In this document: positions 44,391-53,616 of the stretch, one piece after another
Layout of the letters: every line of letters begins with the position of its first letter
How positions within the stretch are numbered: the stretch's first letter is position 1
Source: Streptomyces durmitorensis
GTDB lineage: Bacteria > Actinomycetota > Actinomycetes > Streptomycetales > Streptomycetaceae
DNA: 64,000 bases
NCBI RefSeq assembly: GCF_023498005.1
Contig: NZ_CP097289.1
Coordinates: 2,914,001-2,978,000 of the forward strand
Reading direction: 5' to 3'
Made by a program: the position numbers and the translations under genes
The notes under the pieces: model-generated
Told to the model about the DNA's origin: nothing
The model's input: only the letters and a program-made list of their open reading frames with translations
Databases searched by the model: none

Positions 44391-45547
44391 GCGGAGGCGT
44401 CCTCCTCGACCTTCTCGACGCCCGCCTCGATGTCCTGGGCGGCGTCCAGGCCGAAGGTGTGCGCGGGGTTCCAGTGCAGGACGACCTCGACGCCGGGGAC
44501 CAGGCGGGTGTCGCGCTCGATGTTCTGGGCGTAGACCTCGAAGGCGTCGCAGAGCGGGCTGTCGATGACGTACTGCGTCGATACGCCGATGAAGCTGCTG
44601 TCGGCGATGCGGCCCGTGATGCGGTTGCGGCCCTCCGGGATCTGCCCCGCGTCGTCGGCGTGCGTGAGGGAGATCTTCTCGGGGCGTACGCCGAGGATGA
44701 CCTTGCCGCCCGTGGTGGTCGGCGCCGTACATCGTGCGGCGGGCAGGACGAGCTTGCCGTCGCCCGCCTTGAGGGTGAGGTCGTCGCCGCTGCGGCCCGC
44801 GATCTCGGCCTCGATGAAGTTCGACGTGCCGAGGAAGTTGGCGACGAAGGTGGTGCGGGGGTTCTCGTAGAGGTCGGCGGGGGCGCCGAGCTGTTCGACC
44901 TGGCCCGCGTTCATCACCGCGACCTGGTCGGCCATCGTCATGGCCTCCTCCTGGTCGTGCGTGACGTGGATGAACGTGATGCCCACCTCGGTCTGGATGC
45001 GCTTGAGTTCGAGCTGCATCTGGCGGCGCAGCTTGAGGTCGAGTGCGCCGAGCGGCTCGTCGAGGAGCAGCACCTTGGGGTGGTTGATCAGGGCGCGGGC
45101 GACGGCGACGCGCTGCTGCTGACCGCCGGAGAGCTGGTGCGGCTTCTTGCGGGCCTGCTCGCCGAGCTGGACGAGGTCGAGCATGTCGCCGACCTTGCCC
45201 TTCACGGACTTGATGCCGCGGCGGCGCAGGCCAAAGGCGACGTTCTCGAAGATGTCGAGGTGCGGGAAGAGGGCGTACGACTGGAAGACCGTGTTGACGG
45301 GCCGCTTGTACGGCGGCAGCGCCGTGACGTCCTGCTCGCCCAGGTGCACGGTGCCCGAGCTGGGCTCCTCAAGACCCGCGATCATGCGGAGCGTGGTGGT
45401 CTTGCCACAGCCGGACGCGCCCAGCAGCGCGAAGAAGGAGCCCTGCGGCACGGTGAGGTCGAGCGGCCGGACGGCCGTGAAGGAGCCGTACGTCTTGCTG
45501 ATCCCGGTGAGGCGGACGTCGCCGCCGTGTTCTGTAGCAGTCGTCAT
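44387..45547 (-). CDS. potA: Polyamine ABC transporter ATPase PotA-like
   Basis: 386 residues from ATG at 45547. Walker A LLGASGCGKTTTLRMI is near 42-57, the Q-loop FQSYALFPH, the signature LSGGQQQRVAVARAL, Walker B VLLLDEPLGALD and switch His in HVTHDQEEAM follow. A C-terminal TOBE domain (LGVRPEKISL) is present. It energises PotBC. Confidence 0.93.
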   Translation of the reverse strand: MTTATEHGGDVRLTGISKTYGSFTAVRPLDLTVPQGSFFALLGASGCGKTTTLRMIAGLEEPSSGTVHLGEQDVTALPPYKRPVNTVFQSYALFPHLDIFENVAFGLRRRGIKSVKGKVGDMLDLVQLGEQARKKPHQLSGGQQQRVAVARALINHPKVLLLDEPLGALDLKLRRQMQLELKRIQTEVGITFIHVTHDQEEAMTMADQVAVMNAGQVEQLGAPADLYENPRTTFVANFLGTSNFIEAEIAGRSGDDLTLKAGDGKLVLPAARCTAPTTTGGKVILGVRPEKISLTHADDAGQIPEGRNRITGRIADSSFIGVSTQYVIDSPLCDAFEVYAQNIERDTRLVPGVEVVLHWNPAHTFGLDAAQDIEAGVEKVEEDASA

Positions 45548-45618
45548 GGTGCGTCCAGGGGGGTCGAGGGGACGGAAAGGGAGGGCGCGGGAACTACGGA
45601 CGGGCGTGGGCGCACCGT

Positions 45619-46863
45619 CTAGGCACCGGTCAGCTTGGCGAACTTCTCCTCGTACGCCGTCTCTTCCTTCGGCGTCAGCGAGCGGAACCCGCGGGACTTC
45701 GCGGCCATCTCCTTGTCCGGGAGGATCAGCGGGTTGTTCGCGGCGTCCTTGTCGAGCTTCGCGAGTTCGGGGCGCACACCGTCCACGGGGCAGACGTAGT
45801 TGATGTACGCGGCGAGGCGGGCGGCGGGCTCGGGCTCGTAGTAGTAGTCGATGAGCCGTTCGGCGTTCTTCTTGTGCCGCGCCTTGTTCGGGACCAGCAG
45901 GTTGTCCGTGGACGTGATGTAGCCCTGGTCGGGGATGTGGAAGGCGATGTCGGGGTTGTCGGCCTGGAGCTGGACGATGTCGCCCGCCCAGCCGAGGCAC
46001 GCGGCGAGGTCGCCCTTGTCGAGGTCCGACGTGTAGTCGTTGCCCGTGAAGCGGCGGATCTGCTTCTTGTCGACGGCCTTCTGGAGGCGGGCGATGGCCG
46101 CGTCGAAGTCGTCGTCGGTGAACTTCGACGGGTCCTTGCCCATGTCGAGGAGCGTCATGCCGACGCTGTCGCGCATCTCGGAGAGAAAGCCGACGCGGCC
46201 CTTGAGCTTGGGGTTGTCCAGGAGCTGCGAGACCGAGGTGATGTCCTCGCCGTCGGTCGCCTTCTTGTTGTACGCGATGACCGTGGAGATGCCGGTCCAG
46301 GGGTACGAGTAGGCCCGTCCCGGGTCCCAGTCCGGGTTGCGGAACTGGGCGGCCAGGTTCGTGTACGCGTGCGGCAGGTTGGCCGGGTCCAGTTTCTGGA
46401 CCCAGCCGAAGCGGATGAGCCGGGCCGCCAGCCAGTCCGTGACGCAGATGAGGTCGCGTCCGGTGTCCTGGCCCGCCGCGAGCTGCGGCTTGATCTTCCC
46501 GAAGAACTCGACGTTGTCGTTGATGTCCTCGGTGTACTTGACCGTGATCCCGGTGCGCTTCGTGAACGCGTCCAGGGTGGGGCGCCGTTCGTCGTCGTCG
46601 ACGTCCATGTACTCGGTCCAGTTGGAGAAGGTGATCCGCTTCTCCTCGGCCGAGTGGTCGTCGGACGTGACGTCGCCCTGGCCCTTGCTCGCCGCCGGGA
46701 TGCCGCAGGCACTGAGCGCACCGAGACCGCCGACGGCAAACGCGCCGCTCGCGGAGGCGCGCAGCAGGGAACGGCGGGTCAGGGCGGCCCTGCCGTTCCT
46801 GAAGCTGCGGTGCATGGCGGCCAGTTGGGCCGGAGACATCCGGTGGGGCTCGTACTGCTCCAT
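45619..46863 (-). CDS. potD: Polyamine-binding lipoprotein PotD-like
   Basis: 414 residues from ATG at 46863. A twin-arginine-like TRRSLLRAS and a hydrophobic stretch with lipobox LSAC (Cys53) predict a Tat-exported lipoprotein. The mature part follows the spermidine-binding fold: ITFSNWTEYMDVDD, DLICVTDWLAARLIRFGWVQKLD, and WAGDIVQLQADNPDIAFHIPDQG. It delivers substrate to PotBC. Ends the gene order potD-potA-potB-potC-oxidase. Confidence 0.9.
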   Translation of the reverse strand: MEQYEPHRMSPAQLAAMHRSFRNGRAALTRRSLLRASASGAFAVGGLGALSACGIPAASKGQGDVTSDDHSAEEKRITFSNWTEYMDVDDDERRPTLDAFTKRTGITVKYTEDINDNVEFFGKIKPQLAAGQDTGRDLICVTDWLAARLIRFGWVQKLDPANLPHAYTNLAAQFRNPDWDPGRAYSYPWTGISTVIAYNKKATDGEDITSVSQLLDNPKLKGRVGFLSEMRDSVGMTLLDMGKDPSKFTDDDFDAAIARLQKAVDKKQIRRFTGNDYTSDLDKGDLAACLGWAGDIVQLQADNPDIAFHIPDQGYITSTDNLLVPNKARHKKNAERLIDYYYEPEPAARLAAYINYVCPVDGVRPELAKLDKDAANNPLILPDKEMAAKSRGFRSLTPKEETAYEEKFAKLTGA

Positions 46864-46925
46864 GCGCTTGGTTGCCCTTTCGGGAGGATGGGCGGCCGCT
46901 GGTCGGGCGGCCTTCCAGCAATCGG

Positions 46926-48428
46926 CTATCGGTCCCCGAAGACGGTGCGGTGCCAGTCCTTGCGGACCACCGCGGTGTTGTCGAACATGACGTGCTTGAT
47001 CTGGGTGTACTCCTCGAAGGAGTAGGCGGACATGTCCTTTCCGTAGCCGGATGCCTTGTATCCGCCGTGCGGCATCTCGCTGAGGATCGGGATGTGGTCG
47101 TTGACCCACACGCAGCCCGCCTTGATCTCGCGCGTCGCGCGGTTGGCGCGGAACACGTCGCGGCTCCAGGCGGAGGCGGCGAGTCCGTACGGCGTGTCGT
47201 TCGCGAGCCGGATGCCTTCCTCGTCGGAGTCGAAGGGCAGCACCACGAGCACGGGACCGAAGATCTCGGACTGCACGATCTCGCTGTCCTGCGCGGCGTC
47301 GGCGATGAGGGTGGGCTTGTAGAAGGCGCCGGGGTGGTCGAGCGCCTCGCCGCCGGTGACCACGCGCGCGTAGGAGCGTGCCCGGTCGACGAAACCGGCG
47401 ACGCGGTCCCGGTGGACGTGCGAGATGAGCGGCCCGAGGTCGGTGTCCTCGGCGAAGGGATCACCGAGCCGGACGGTCTCCATGAGGGCGGCGACACCGT
47501 CCACGAAGGCGTCGTACAGCGGGCGTTGCACGTACGCGCGCGTGGCGGCCGTGCAGTCCTGCCCGGTGTTGATGAGCGCGCCGGCGACCGCTCCGTGCAC
47601 GGCGGCCTCCAGGTCGGCGTCGTCGAAGACGACGAAGGGGGCCTTGCCGCCGAGCTCCAGGTGCAGCCGCTTCACGGTGGAGGTGGCGATCTCGGCGACG
47701 CGCTTGCCGACGCCGGTGGACCCGGTGAAGGAGGTCATGGCGACGTCGGGATGCCCGACGAGCCGCTCTCCGGCATCGCGCCCCGCCCCGCTGACGATGT
47801 TGACGACACCGTCCGGGATGCCCGCCTCGGTGGCGGCCTGCGCGAAGAGGAGCGAGGTGAAGGGGGTGAGCTCGGCGGGCTTGAGGACGATCGTGTTGCC
47901 CGCGGCGATGGCGGGAAGCACCTTCCAGGCGGCCATCTGGAGCGGGTAGTTCCAGGGCGCGATGGAGCCGACGACACCGATGGGCTCACGCCGTACGTAC
48001 GAGGTGTGGTCCCCGCTGTACTCCCCTGCCGACTGCCCTTGCAGATGCCGTGCCGCTCCCGCGAAGAAGGCGGCGTTGTCGACGGTGCCCGGTACGTCGA
48101 ACTCCCGGCTGAGCTTGATGGGCTTGCCGCACTGGAGCGACTCGGCCTGCGCGAACTCCTCGGCGCGCTCCGCGAGTACGCCGGCGAAGCGGTGCAGGGC
48201 GTCGGAGCGCTCGCCGGGGGTCGCGCCCGCCCACTCGGGGAAGGCGTGCGCGGCGGCGGCCACCGCGGCGTCGACGTCCTTCTCGCCCGCGAGTTCGTAA
48301 CGGTGGACGCCCTCACCCGTGGCCGGGTCGACGACGGCGTGGGAGCGCCCTGAGGTGCCCTTGGTCAGCCGTCCCGCGATGTACTGCGCGCCGTCCGCGA
48401 AGTGGTCCTGCGCCTGGAAGTTGTGCAT
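46926..48428 (-). CDS. Gamma-aminobutyraldehyde-type aldehyde dehydrogenase
   Basis: 500 residues from ATG at 48428 behind GGAGGAGAG. ALDH motifs: SIAPWNYPLQMAAWKVLPAIAAGN, FTGSTGVGKRV, HLELGGKAPFVVFDD (Glu) and GQDCTAATRAYVQ (Cys near 300). The Trp in PWNYP and the operon with PotABCD point to 4-aminobutyraldehyde or related aminoaldehydes (PuuC/YdcW-like), giving GABA for gabT. Betaine aldehyde is an alternative substrate. Confidence 0.87.
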   Translation of the reverse strand: MHNFQAQDHFADGAQYIAGRLTKGTSGRSHAVVDPATGEGVHRYELAGEKDVDAAVAAAAHAFPEWAGATPGERSDALHRFAGVLAERAEEFAQAESLQCGKPIKLSREFDVPGTVDNAAFFAGAARHLQGQSAGEYSGDHTSYVRREPIGVVGSIAPWNYPLQMAAWKVLPAIAAGNTIVLKPAELTPFTSLLFAQAATEAGIPDGVVNIVSGAGRDAGERLVGHPDVAMTSFTGSTGVGKRVAEIATSTVKRLHLELGGKAPFVVFDDADLEAAVHGAVAGALINTGQDCTAATRAYVQRPLYDAFVDGVAALMETVRLGDPFAEDTDLGPLISHVHRDRVAGFVDRARSYARVVTGGEALDHPGAFYKPTLIADAAQDSEIVQSEIFGPVLVVLPFDSDEEGIRLANDTPYGLAASAWSRDVFRANRATREIKAGCVWVNDHIPILSEMPHGGYKASGYGKDMSAYSFEEYTQIKHVMFDNTAVVRKDWHRTVFGDR

Positions 48429-48526
48429 GACGCTCTCCTCCGCCGTCGCCCCCGTCCCAGGGGGTCGGCGTAGCTCCAGATCGATTTGAGTGCCGATCCT
48501 GACAGAGCAGTGGTACTCCAACAAGT

Positions 48527-48562
48527 GATTCCGTTGTTGCCTTTTGGTTACGCGACGGAATC
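48527..48562. promoter_or_regulatory. Operator-like inverted repeat before the aminoaldehyde dehydrogenase gene
   Basis: GATTCCGT / ACGGAATC, perfect 8 bp arms 20 bases apart, in the divergent region with the NADAR gene. Likely site for a polyamine regulator encoded elsewhere. Confidence 0.4.
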
Positions 48563-48634
48563 TGTCGACCAGGTGTCGAGTCCTCCTGGAAAACCCAGGA
48601 CGGAATGTCAGTGGTGCGTGCCAGACTCGCGTGC

Positions 48635-49186
48635 ATGACGAAGATCGACTCGGTGGACACGCTGGTCCGCGCGGTGCGGGCGGGGGAACGGGTCAAGTAT
48701 CTGCACTTCTGGGGGCACCGGCCGCGGCAGGACGGAACGCTCGGTTCGAGCTGCCTGAGCCAGTGGTGGCAGTCGCCGTTCACCGTGGACGGGGTGGAGT
48801 ACGGGACGGCTGAGCACTGGATGATGGCATCCAAGGCCCGCCTCTTCGCCGACCCGGAGGCCGAGGCCACGATCCTCGCCGCGCGTACGCCCGCGGAGGC
48901 GAAGAAAGCGGGGCGCCTGGTGCGGGGCTTCGACGAGGCGGTGTGGGACCGGGAGCGGTTCGGGATCGTGGTCGAGGGCAGCGTCCACAAGTTCGCGTCG
49001 ACCGAGCCGCTGCGCTCGTTCCTGCTCGGCACGGGCTCGCGGGTCCTGGTCGAGGCGAGCCCGGTGGACCGGATCTGGGGCATAGGCCTGGCGGCCGACG
49101 ACGAGCGGGCCCAGGACCCGGAGAAGTGGCGGGGGCCGAATCTGCTGGGCTTCGCGCTGATGGGAGCGCGGGAACGCGTGCGCTAG
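48635..49186 (+). CDS. NADAR (DUF1768) family protein
   Basis: 183 residues from ATG at 48635 (a GTG-like upstream frame is less likely). YLHFWGHRP, GSSCLSQWWQSPFTVDG, YGTAEHWMMASKARLF and IWGIGLAADDERAQDPEKWRGPNLLG are the NADAR family signature. Members hydrolyse N-glycosidic bonds in riboflavin intermediates or remove ADP-ribose from guanine. Precise substrate unknown. Confidence 0.92.
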   Translation: MTKIDSVDTLVRAVRAGERVKYLHFWGHRPRQDGTLGSSCLSQWWQSPFTVDGVEYGTAEHWMMASKARLFADPEAEATILAARTPAEAKKAGRLVRGFDEAVWDRERFGIVVEGSVHKFASTEPLRSFLLGTGSRVLVEASPVDRIWGIGLAADDERAQDPEKWRGPNLLGFALMGARERVR

Positions 49187-49207
49187 GCGGGGGGCTGCTC
49201 TCTGTAC

Positions 49208-49332
49208 CGCCGCTTCGCGGCGGATGCTTCCCGCCCACCCACCCGATTACCCCGCGTCGATCCCCTCACCCACCCCCTGCACCGCAGGGCGATCGGGTGG
49301 GTGGGTGGGAGAGATCCGCCGCGAAGCGGCGG
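49208..49332. repeat. Dispersed intergenic repeat, copies 2 and 3 in inverted orientation
   Basis: 49208-49256 reads CGCCGCTTCGCGGCGG then ATGCTTCCCGCCCACCC and ACCCGATTACCCCGCG. The inverted partner 49292-49332 reads ATCGGGTGGGTGGGTGGGA then CCGCCGCGAAGCGGCGG. Compare 14890-14938. Together they can form a long cruciform between convergent genes. Confidence 0.65.
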
Positions 49333-49339
49333 CGCAGCC

Positions 49340-50113
49340 CTAGGAGCCGACGGTCAAGGTCGTCGAATAGTTGCTGCCGTCGTCCGAAGCCCCGTCCTCC
49401 TCGAAGACGTCGTCCGGCGTCACGATCAACACCACCAGCAGGGCCACGCCCAGGACGATGCCCGCGATCCCGCAGATGATCCCGGCCAGCGCCTGCCCGG
49501 AGTTCGTCGCCTCGCCCCGCTTCGCCCTGCCGCGCCCGATCGCCCCGAAGATGATCGCGAGGATGCCGAGCACGATCGCCAGGGGCCACAGGCAGAAACC
49601 GACGGCCGCGATGATCCCGAGGACGAGCGCGGCCACGCCCATCCCGTTGGCGGGAGCCATCGGCATCGCGGGCCAGCCGTACCCGGGCGGGCCCTGCCCC
49701 TGGTAGCCCGGGTAGCCGGGATAACCGGGATACCCGGGGTAGCCCTGCGGCCCTGGCGCACCGGCGCCCTGGTGGCCTCCCGGAAACCCGGGGTACCCGT
49801 AAGGCACCTGCCCCGGCCCCTCAGGCCCGACCGGAGGCGGCGGCACCGGCTCCTCGCCCTGAGACCCTGGCTGAGACTGAGACCCTGGCTGAGACTGAGG
49901 CCGAGGCTGAGGCTGCCGTGAAGGCGGCCCGGACGGCGCCGCCCACGGATCCCGCTTCTCCAGCGGCACCGGCCCGGAAGCCGGCCCCGAAGCCGACCCC
50001 GCCCCCGGCGCCCCAGCCGCCCCCCGCGCCCCTTCGTCCTCCGGCGGAGCCCACGGGTCCCGCCCCTCGGGCGCACCCGAGCCCCCACCCGAGCCCGCCG
50101 AACCCTCAGACAT
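49340..50113 (-). CDS. DUF4190 membrane protein with Pro/Gly-rich N-terminus
   Basis: 257 residues. The first 150 are low complexity, including Q/P repeats and a GYPGYPGYPGYPGY stretch. The C-terminal 100 hold two hydrophobic segments with the DUF4190 hallmark NGMGVAALVLGIIAAVGF and ILAIIFGAIGRGRAKRGEATN. Streptomyces carry many of these; function unknown. Confidence 0.85.
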   Translation of the reverse strand: MSEGSAGSGGGSGAPEGRDPWAPPEDEGARGAAGAPGAGSASGPASGPVPLEKRDPWAAPSGPPSRQPQPRPQSQPGSQSQPGSQGEEPVPPPPVGPEGPGQVPYGYPGFPGGHQGAGAPGPQGYPGYPGYPGYPGYQGQGPPGYGWPAMPMAPANGMGVAALVLGIIAAVGFCLWPLAIVLGILAIIFGAIGRGRAKRGEATNSGQALAGIICGIAGIVLGVALLVVLIVTPDDVFEEDGASDDGSNYSTTLTVGS

Positions 50114-50237
50114 CCCGCGTCACCTCTTTCATACGTTCCGTCATGCTACGGCCACCACCCCCGGCCGAAGGCGCGCCACTTACGATGATCCCCGACCCAC
50201 CGATCAGCCGATCAATTCCGTTCCTGGGGAGGAAACC

Positions 50238-51296
50238 GTGACCGATCCACGCAGCACCCGTGAGCCACGCGACCCGCATGCCTTCATCGCAGGACTGCCC
50301 AAGGCGGAACTGCACGTGCACCACGTCGGCTCGGCTTCCCCCCGCATCGTCTCGGCCCTCTCCGCCCGCCACCCCGACTCCAAGGTCCCCACGGACGTGG
50401 AGGCCCTCGCCGACTTCTTCACGTTCACGGACTTCGCCCACTTCGTCCAGGTGTACCTCTCGGTGGTGGACCTGGTCCGCACCGCGGACGACGTACGCCT
50501 GCTCACGTACGAAGTCGCCCGCGACATGGCACGGCAGAACATCCGCTACGCCGAACTGACCGTCACCCCCTACAGCTCCGTGCGCCGCGGCATCGACGAC
50601 CGCGCCTTCATGGAGGCCATAGAGGACGCCCGCAAGGCCGCCGAGGACGAGCTCGGTGTCGTACTGCGCTGGTGCTTCGACATCCCGGGCGAGGCGGGGC
50701 TCGAGTCCGCCGAGGAGACGGTGCGGCTCGCGACCACCGACAAGCTGCGCCCCGAGGGCCTGGTCTCCTTCGGGCTCGGCGGGCCCGAGATCGGCGTGCC
50801 GCGGCCGCAGTTCAAGCCGTACTTCGACCGCGCGATCGCGGCGGGCCTGCACTCCGTGCCGCACGCGGGCGAGACCACCGGGCCCGGCACCATCTGGGAC
50901 GCCCTGACCGACCTGCGCGCCGAGCGCATCGGCCACGGCACCAGCGCCGCCCAGGACCCGAAGCTGCTCGCCCACCTCGCCGAGCACCGCATCCCGCTCG
51001 AGGTCTGCCCGACGTCGAACATCGCGACCCGCGCCGTCGCCACCCTCGACGAGCACCCCATCAAGCAGTTCGTCGCCGCCGGCGTCCCGGTCACCATCAA
51101 TTCCGACGACCCGCCCATGTTCGGCACCGACCTCAACAACGAGTACGCGGTCGCCGCCCGCCTCCTCGACCTCGACGAGCGGGGCATCGCGGACCTGGCG
51201 AAGAACGCCGTCGACGCGTCGTTCCTCGACCCGGCGGGCAAGGCGAAGCTGGCCGCGGAGATCGACACGTACACGCAGACCTGGCTCGCCCCCTAG
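50238..51296 (+). CDS. Adenosine deaminase family (possible aminodeoxyfutalosine deaminase)
   Basis: 352 residues from GTG at 50238. Metal site HVHH (26-29), LHSVPHAGETTGP (His and Glu), and NSDDPPMFGTDLNNEYA (Asp) are the ADA pattern; the usual HLHL is HVHH. From memory the S. coelicolor gene at this locus is linked to 6-aminodeoxyfutalosine deamination in menaquinone synthesis, so a true adenosine substrate should not be assumed. Confidence 0.88.
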   Translation: MTDPRSTREPRDPHAFIAGLPKAELHVHHVGSASPRIVSALSARHPDSKVPTDVEALADFFTFTDFAHFVQVYLSVVDLVRTADDVRLLTYEVARDMARQNIRYAELTVTPYSSVRRGIDDRAFMEAIEDARKAAEDELGVVLRWCFDIPGEAGLESAEETVRLATTDKLRPEGLVSFGLGGPEIGVPRPQFKPYFDRAIAAGLHSVPHAGETTGPGTIWDALTDLRAERIGHGTSAAQDPKLLAHLAEHRIPLEVCPTSNIATRAVATLDEHPIKQFVAAGVPVTINSDDPPMFGTDLNNEYAVAARLLDLDERGIADLAKNAVDASFLDPAGKAKLAAEIDTYTQTWLAP

Positions 51297-51317
51297 GCCC
51301 GGCACCACAATGGGCCC

Positions 51318-52016
51318 ATGCGCACCGTGACAGCCGTGGCCCACCGAGGCGATCCCTACCGCGTCCGCGAGAACACCCTCCCGTCCCTGCGCTCCGCGCT
51401 CGACCGGGGCGCGGACGCGGTGGAGATCGACGTCCGCCTCAGCCGTGACGGCGTACCCGTCCTGCTGCACGACGCGACCCTGAAGCGTCTGTGGGACCTC
51501 GACCGCCCCCTGTCCGCGCTCTCCGCGGACGAAGTGCGCGGCCTGACCGACCGCGGCGTACCCACCCTGGAAGAAGCCGTCGCGGCGACCGATGGGCACC
51601 GGCTGATGGTGGATCTGCCGGGCGCGACGCCGGAGTCCGTGCGCGTGGTCGTCGGCGCCATCGCGGACTGCGGGGCGGCGGAGCGGGCGTACTACTGCGC
51701 GGGCGCCCGCACGATGCTCGCGGTGCGCGCGGCGGATCCCGCCGCCGAGATCGCCCTGACCTGGACGAGCCTCGCACCGCCGCGCCCGGCCGTGCTCGAC
51801 GCGATCAAGCCCCGCTGGCTCAACTACCGCTTCTCGCTCCTGAACCGCGAACTGACCGTCCACGTGCAGCGCCAGGGCCTGCTCGTCTCGGCCTGGACCC
51901 CGGACACGAAGCGCTCGATGCGCCGCCTCATCGACATCGGCGTGGACTCGATCACGACCAACCGTGTCGACACGCTGCACGCCCTGCGGACACAGTCCGA
52001 CGGCGCACCCTCGTAG
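51318..52016 (+). CDS. Glycerophosphodiester phosphodiesterase
   Basis: 232 residues. VAHRGDPYRVRENTLPSL (His-Arg and Glu-Asn of the GDPD active site), EIDVRLSRDGVPVLLHDATL (metal Glu/Asp and His) and WTPDTKRSMRRLIDIGVDSITTN are diagnostic. Cytoplasmic form without signal peptide. 21 bp after the deaminase. Confidence 0.92.
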   Translation: MRTVTAVAHRGDPYRVRENTLPSLRSALDRGADAVEIDVRLSRDGVPVLLHDATLKRLWDLDRPLSALSADEVRGLTDRGVPTLEEAVAATDGHRLMVDLPGATPESVRVVVGAIADCGAAERAYYCAGARTMLAVRAADPAAEIALTWTSLAPPRPAVLDAIKPRWLNYRFSLLNRELTVHVQRQGLLVSAWTPDTKRSMRRLIDIGVDSITTNRVDTLHALRTQSDGAPS

Positions 52017-52046
52017 CCGGACGGTCCCTCAACTAGCTTGTGGTCC

Positions 52047-52214
52047 ATGGGGAACAGCGACGACGACAAACGGGAAGAGCCGCTCTTCGTGTACGAGCGC
52101 GACGAGCGGGGCTACCGCGGCCACCGTCTCAATCCGCGGCACCCCGTCGGCCGCATGCTGACCATCGCGCTCCTGGTCGGCATCGTCCTCGTCATCCTGC
52201 TCATGGCGGACTGA
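52047..52214 (+). CDS. 55-residue single-span membrane protein
   Basis: From the ATG at 52047 the frame reads a charged head (MGNSDDDKREEPLFVYERDE, then RGYRGHRLNPRHP) and one C-terminal membrane helix (MLTIALLVGIVLVILLM) ending in a TGA at 52212-52214. Codon use (G/C at third position) is fully coding-like. Function unknown. Confidence 0.75.
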   Translation: MGNSDDDKREEPLFVYERDERGYRGHRLNPRHPVGRMLTIALLVGIVLVILLMAD

Positions 52215-52401
52215 CGCACGCCCCCGCCCTGGAGCACTCACCGACACCCCCTAGGGGACAGTCCGCCAACACCCCTGACACGCATGGGTGTTGCCCCCTC
52301 AGGGTTCACCGGGCCGCCGCCCTCCCCAGTGAGGATCCACCCCGCCACGCCGCTCACCAGGATGGGAAGCACCACACCACAGCCCACCCTGGAGTCACAC
52401 C

Positions 52402-53583
52402 GTGCAGCCACCCGTCCGTACCGCCATCGCCGCCGCCCTCGTCCTTGGCCTCACCGGCGCGGCGACCGCCCCCGCCCTCGCGGACGCCCACAGCCACGCC
52501 CCGGCCACGACGGCTCCCGCTCAGGACTCCGCGCCCGACGGCAAGGCCCTACGCAAGGCGATCAAGGGGCTCCCGAACGCCGACGCGACCGCCGCCCTCG
52601 TCCGCGTCGGCGGCCCGGAGGGCACCTGGCGCGGAAGATCCGGCGTACACGACCTGGTCACGGGCCGGAAGGCCGACCCGCACGGGCGGTTCCGCGCCGG
52701 GTCGACGACCAAGATCGTGACCGCGGCCGTGGCGCTGCAGCTGGCCGCCGAGGGCGAGCTGGACCTCGACAGACCGGTGCAGCACTACATGCCGGAGCTG
52801 TTCCCGACGCAGAAGCAGCAGCGGAAGTTCGAGCCCATCCCCGTCCGCAGCCTCCTCAACTACACGAGCGGCCTCAAGTCGGGCGACGGCTTCGACGACG
52901 AATACGCCCACCGCTACGACACGTTGGAGCCGCAGAAGGTCGTCGCGTCGGCCATCTCCAAGGGGCCCGAGCACGACCCCGGCGCCGAGCAGCACTACCG
53001 CAACATCGGCTACACCGTGCTCGGCCTGCTGATCGAGCGGGTCACCGGGGATTCGTACGCCGATCAGGCGAGCGAGCGGATCTTCCGGCCGCTGCACCTG
53101 CACGACACCTACTTCCCCGGCGCCGACCCCCGCATCCGCGGCCCGCACAACCGCGGCTACCAGAGCATGAAGCAGCCGGACGGCACCACCCGCCTGGTCG
53201 ACGTCACGGAGTGGAACCAGTCGGACCGGTTCGCGGCGGGCGACATGATCTCCTCCACCGCCGACATGGAGGTCTTCACGCAGGCGCTGTTCGGCGGAGA
53301 GGTCGTGCCCCGGCCCCAGTTGAAGGAGATGTTCACCCTGCCGAAGCTGGCGCCGGGCGTCCCCGAAGCCACCTTCGGCGCGGGGCTCCAGCGGATGGAG
53401 CTCGACGACGACAAGGTGGTCTGGCTCAAGACCGGCTCCCGCTACGGCTACTCGAACATGATCGCCTCCACCGAGAACGGCTCCCGCACCCTCGTCTATT
53501 CGGTCAACGCGACCGACGCCAAGGGCCCGGCCATGAACCCGGTCGCCGAGCGGATCGCACTGGCCGCCCTCAGCCAGGGCTGA
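52402..53583 (+). CDS. Secreted serine beta-lactamase/D-Ala-D-Ala peptidase-like hydrolase
   Basis: 393 residues from GTG 52402. Signal peptide (AAALVLGLTGAATAPALA). Class C/AmpH-type fold with SxxK as STTK (Ser101, Lys104) and YxN as YRN near 199; HTG-like triad may be KTG in WLKTGSRYGY. Acts outside the cell on peptidoglycan or beta-lactams. Confidence 0.88.
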   Translation: MQPPVRTAIAAALVLGLTGAATAPALADAHSHAPATTAPAQDSAPDGKALRKAIKGLPNADATAALVRVGGPEGTWRGRSGVHDLVTGRKADPHGRFRAGSTTKIVTAAVALQLAAEGELDLDRPVQHYMPELFPTQKQQRKFEPIPVRSLLNYTSGLKSGDGFDDEYAHRYDTLEPQKVVASAISKGPEHDPGAEQHYRNIGYTVLGLLIERVTGDSYADQASERIFRPLHLHDTYFPGADPRIRGPHNRGYQSMKQPDGTTRLVDVTEWNQSDRFAAGDMISSTADMEVFTQALFGGEVVPRPQLKEMFTLPKLAPGVPEATFGAGLQRMELDDDKVVWLKTGSRYGYSNMIASTENGSRTLVYSVNATDAKGPAMNPVAERIALAALSQG

Positions 53584-53616
53584 CCGGAACCGGCTCTCAG
53601 GGCCGAGCGCGAGCAC

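Noticed and set aside
50106..51980. A 624-residue minus-strand frame opposite the deaminase and GDPD
   Set aside because: Low-complexity Arg/Gly/Val composition typical of GC-rich shadows; both plus-strand genes have conserved active sites.
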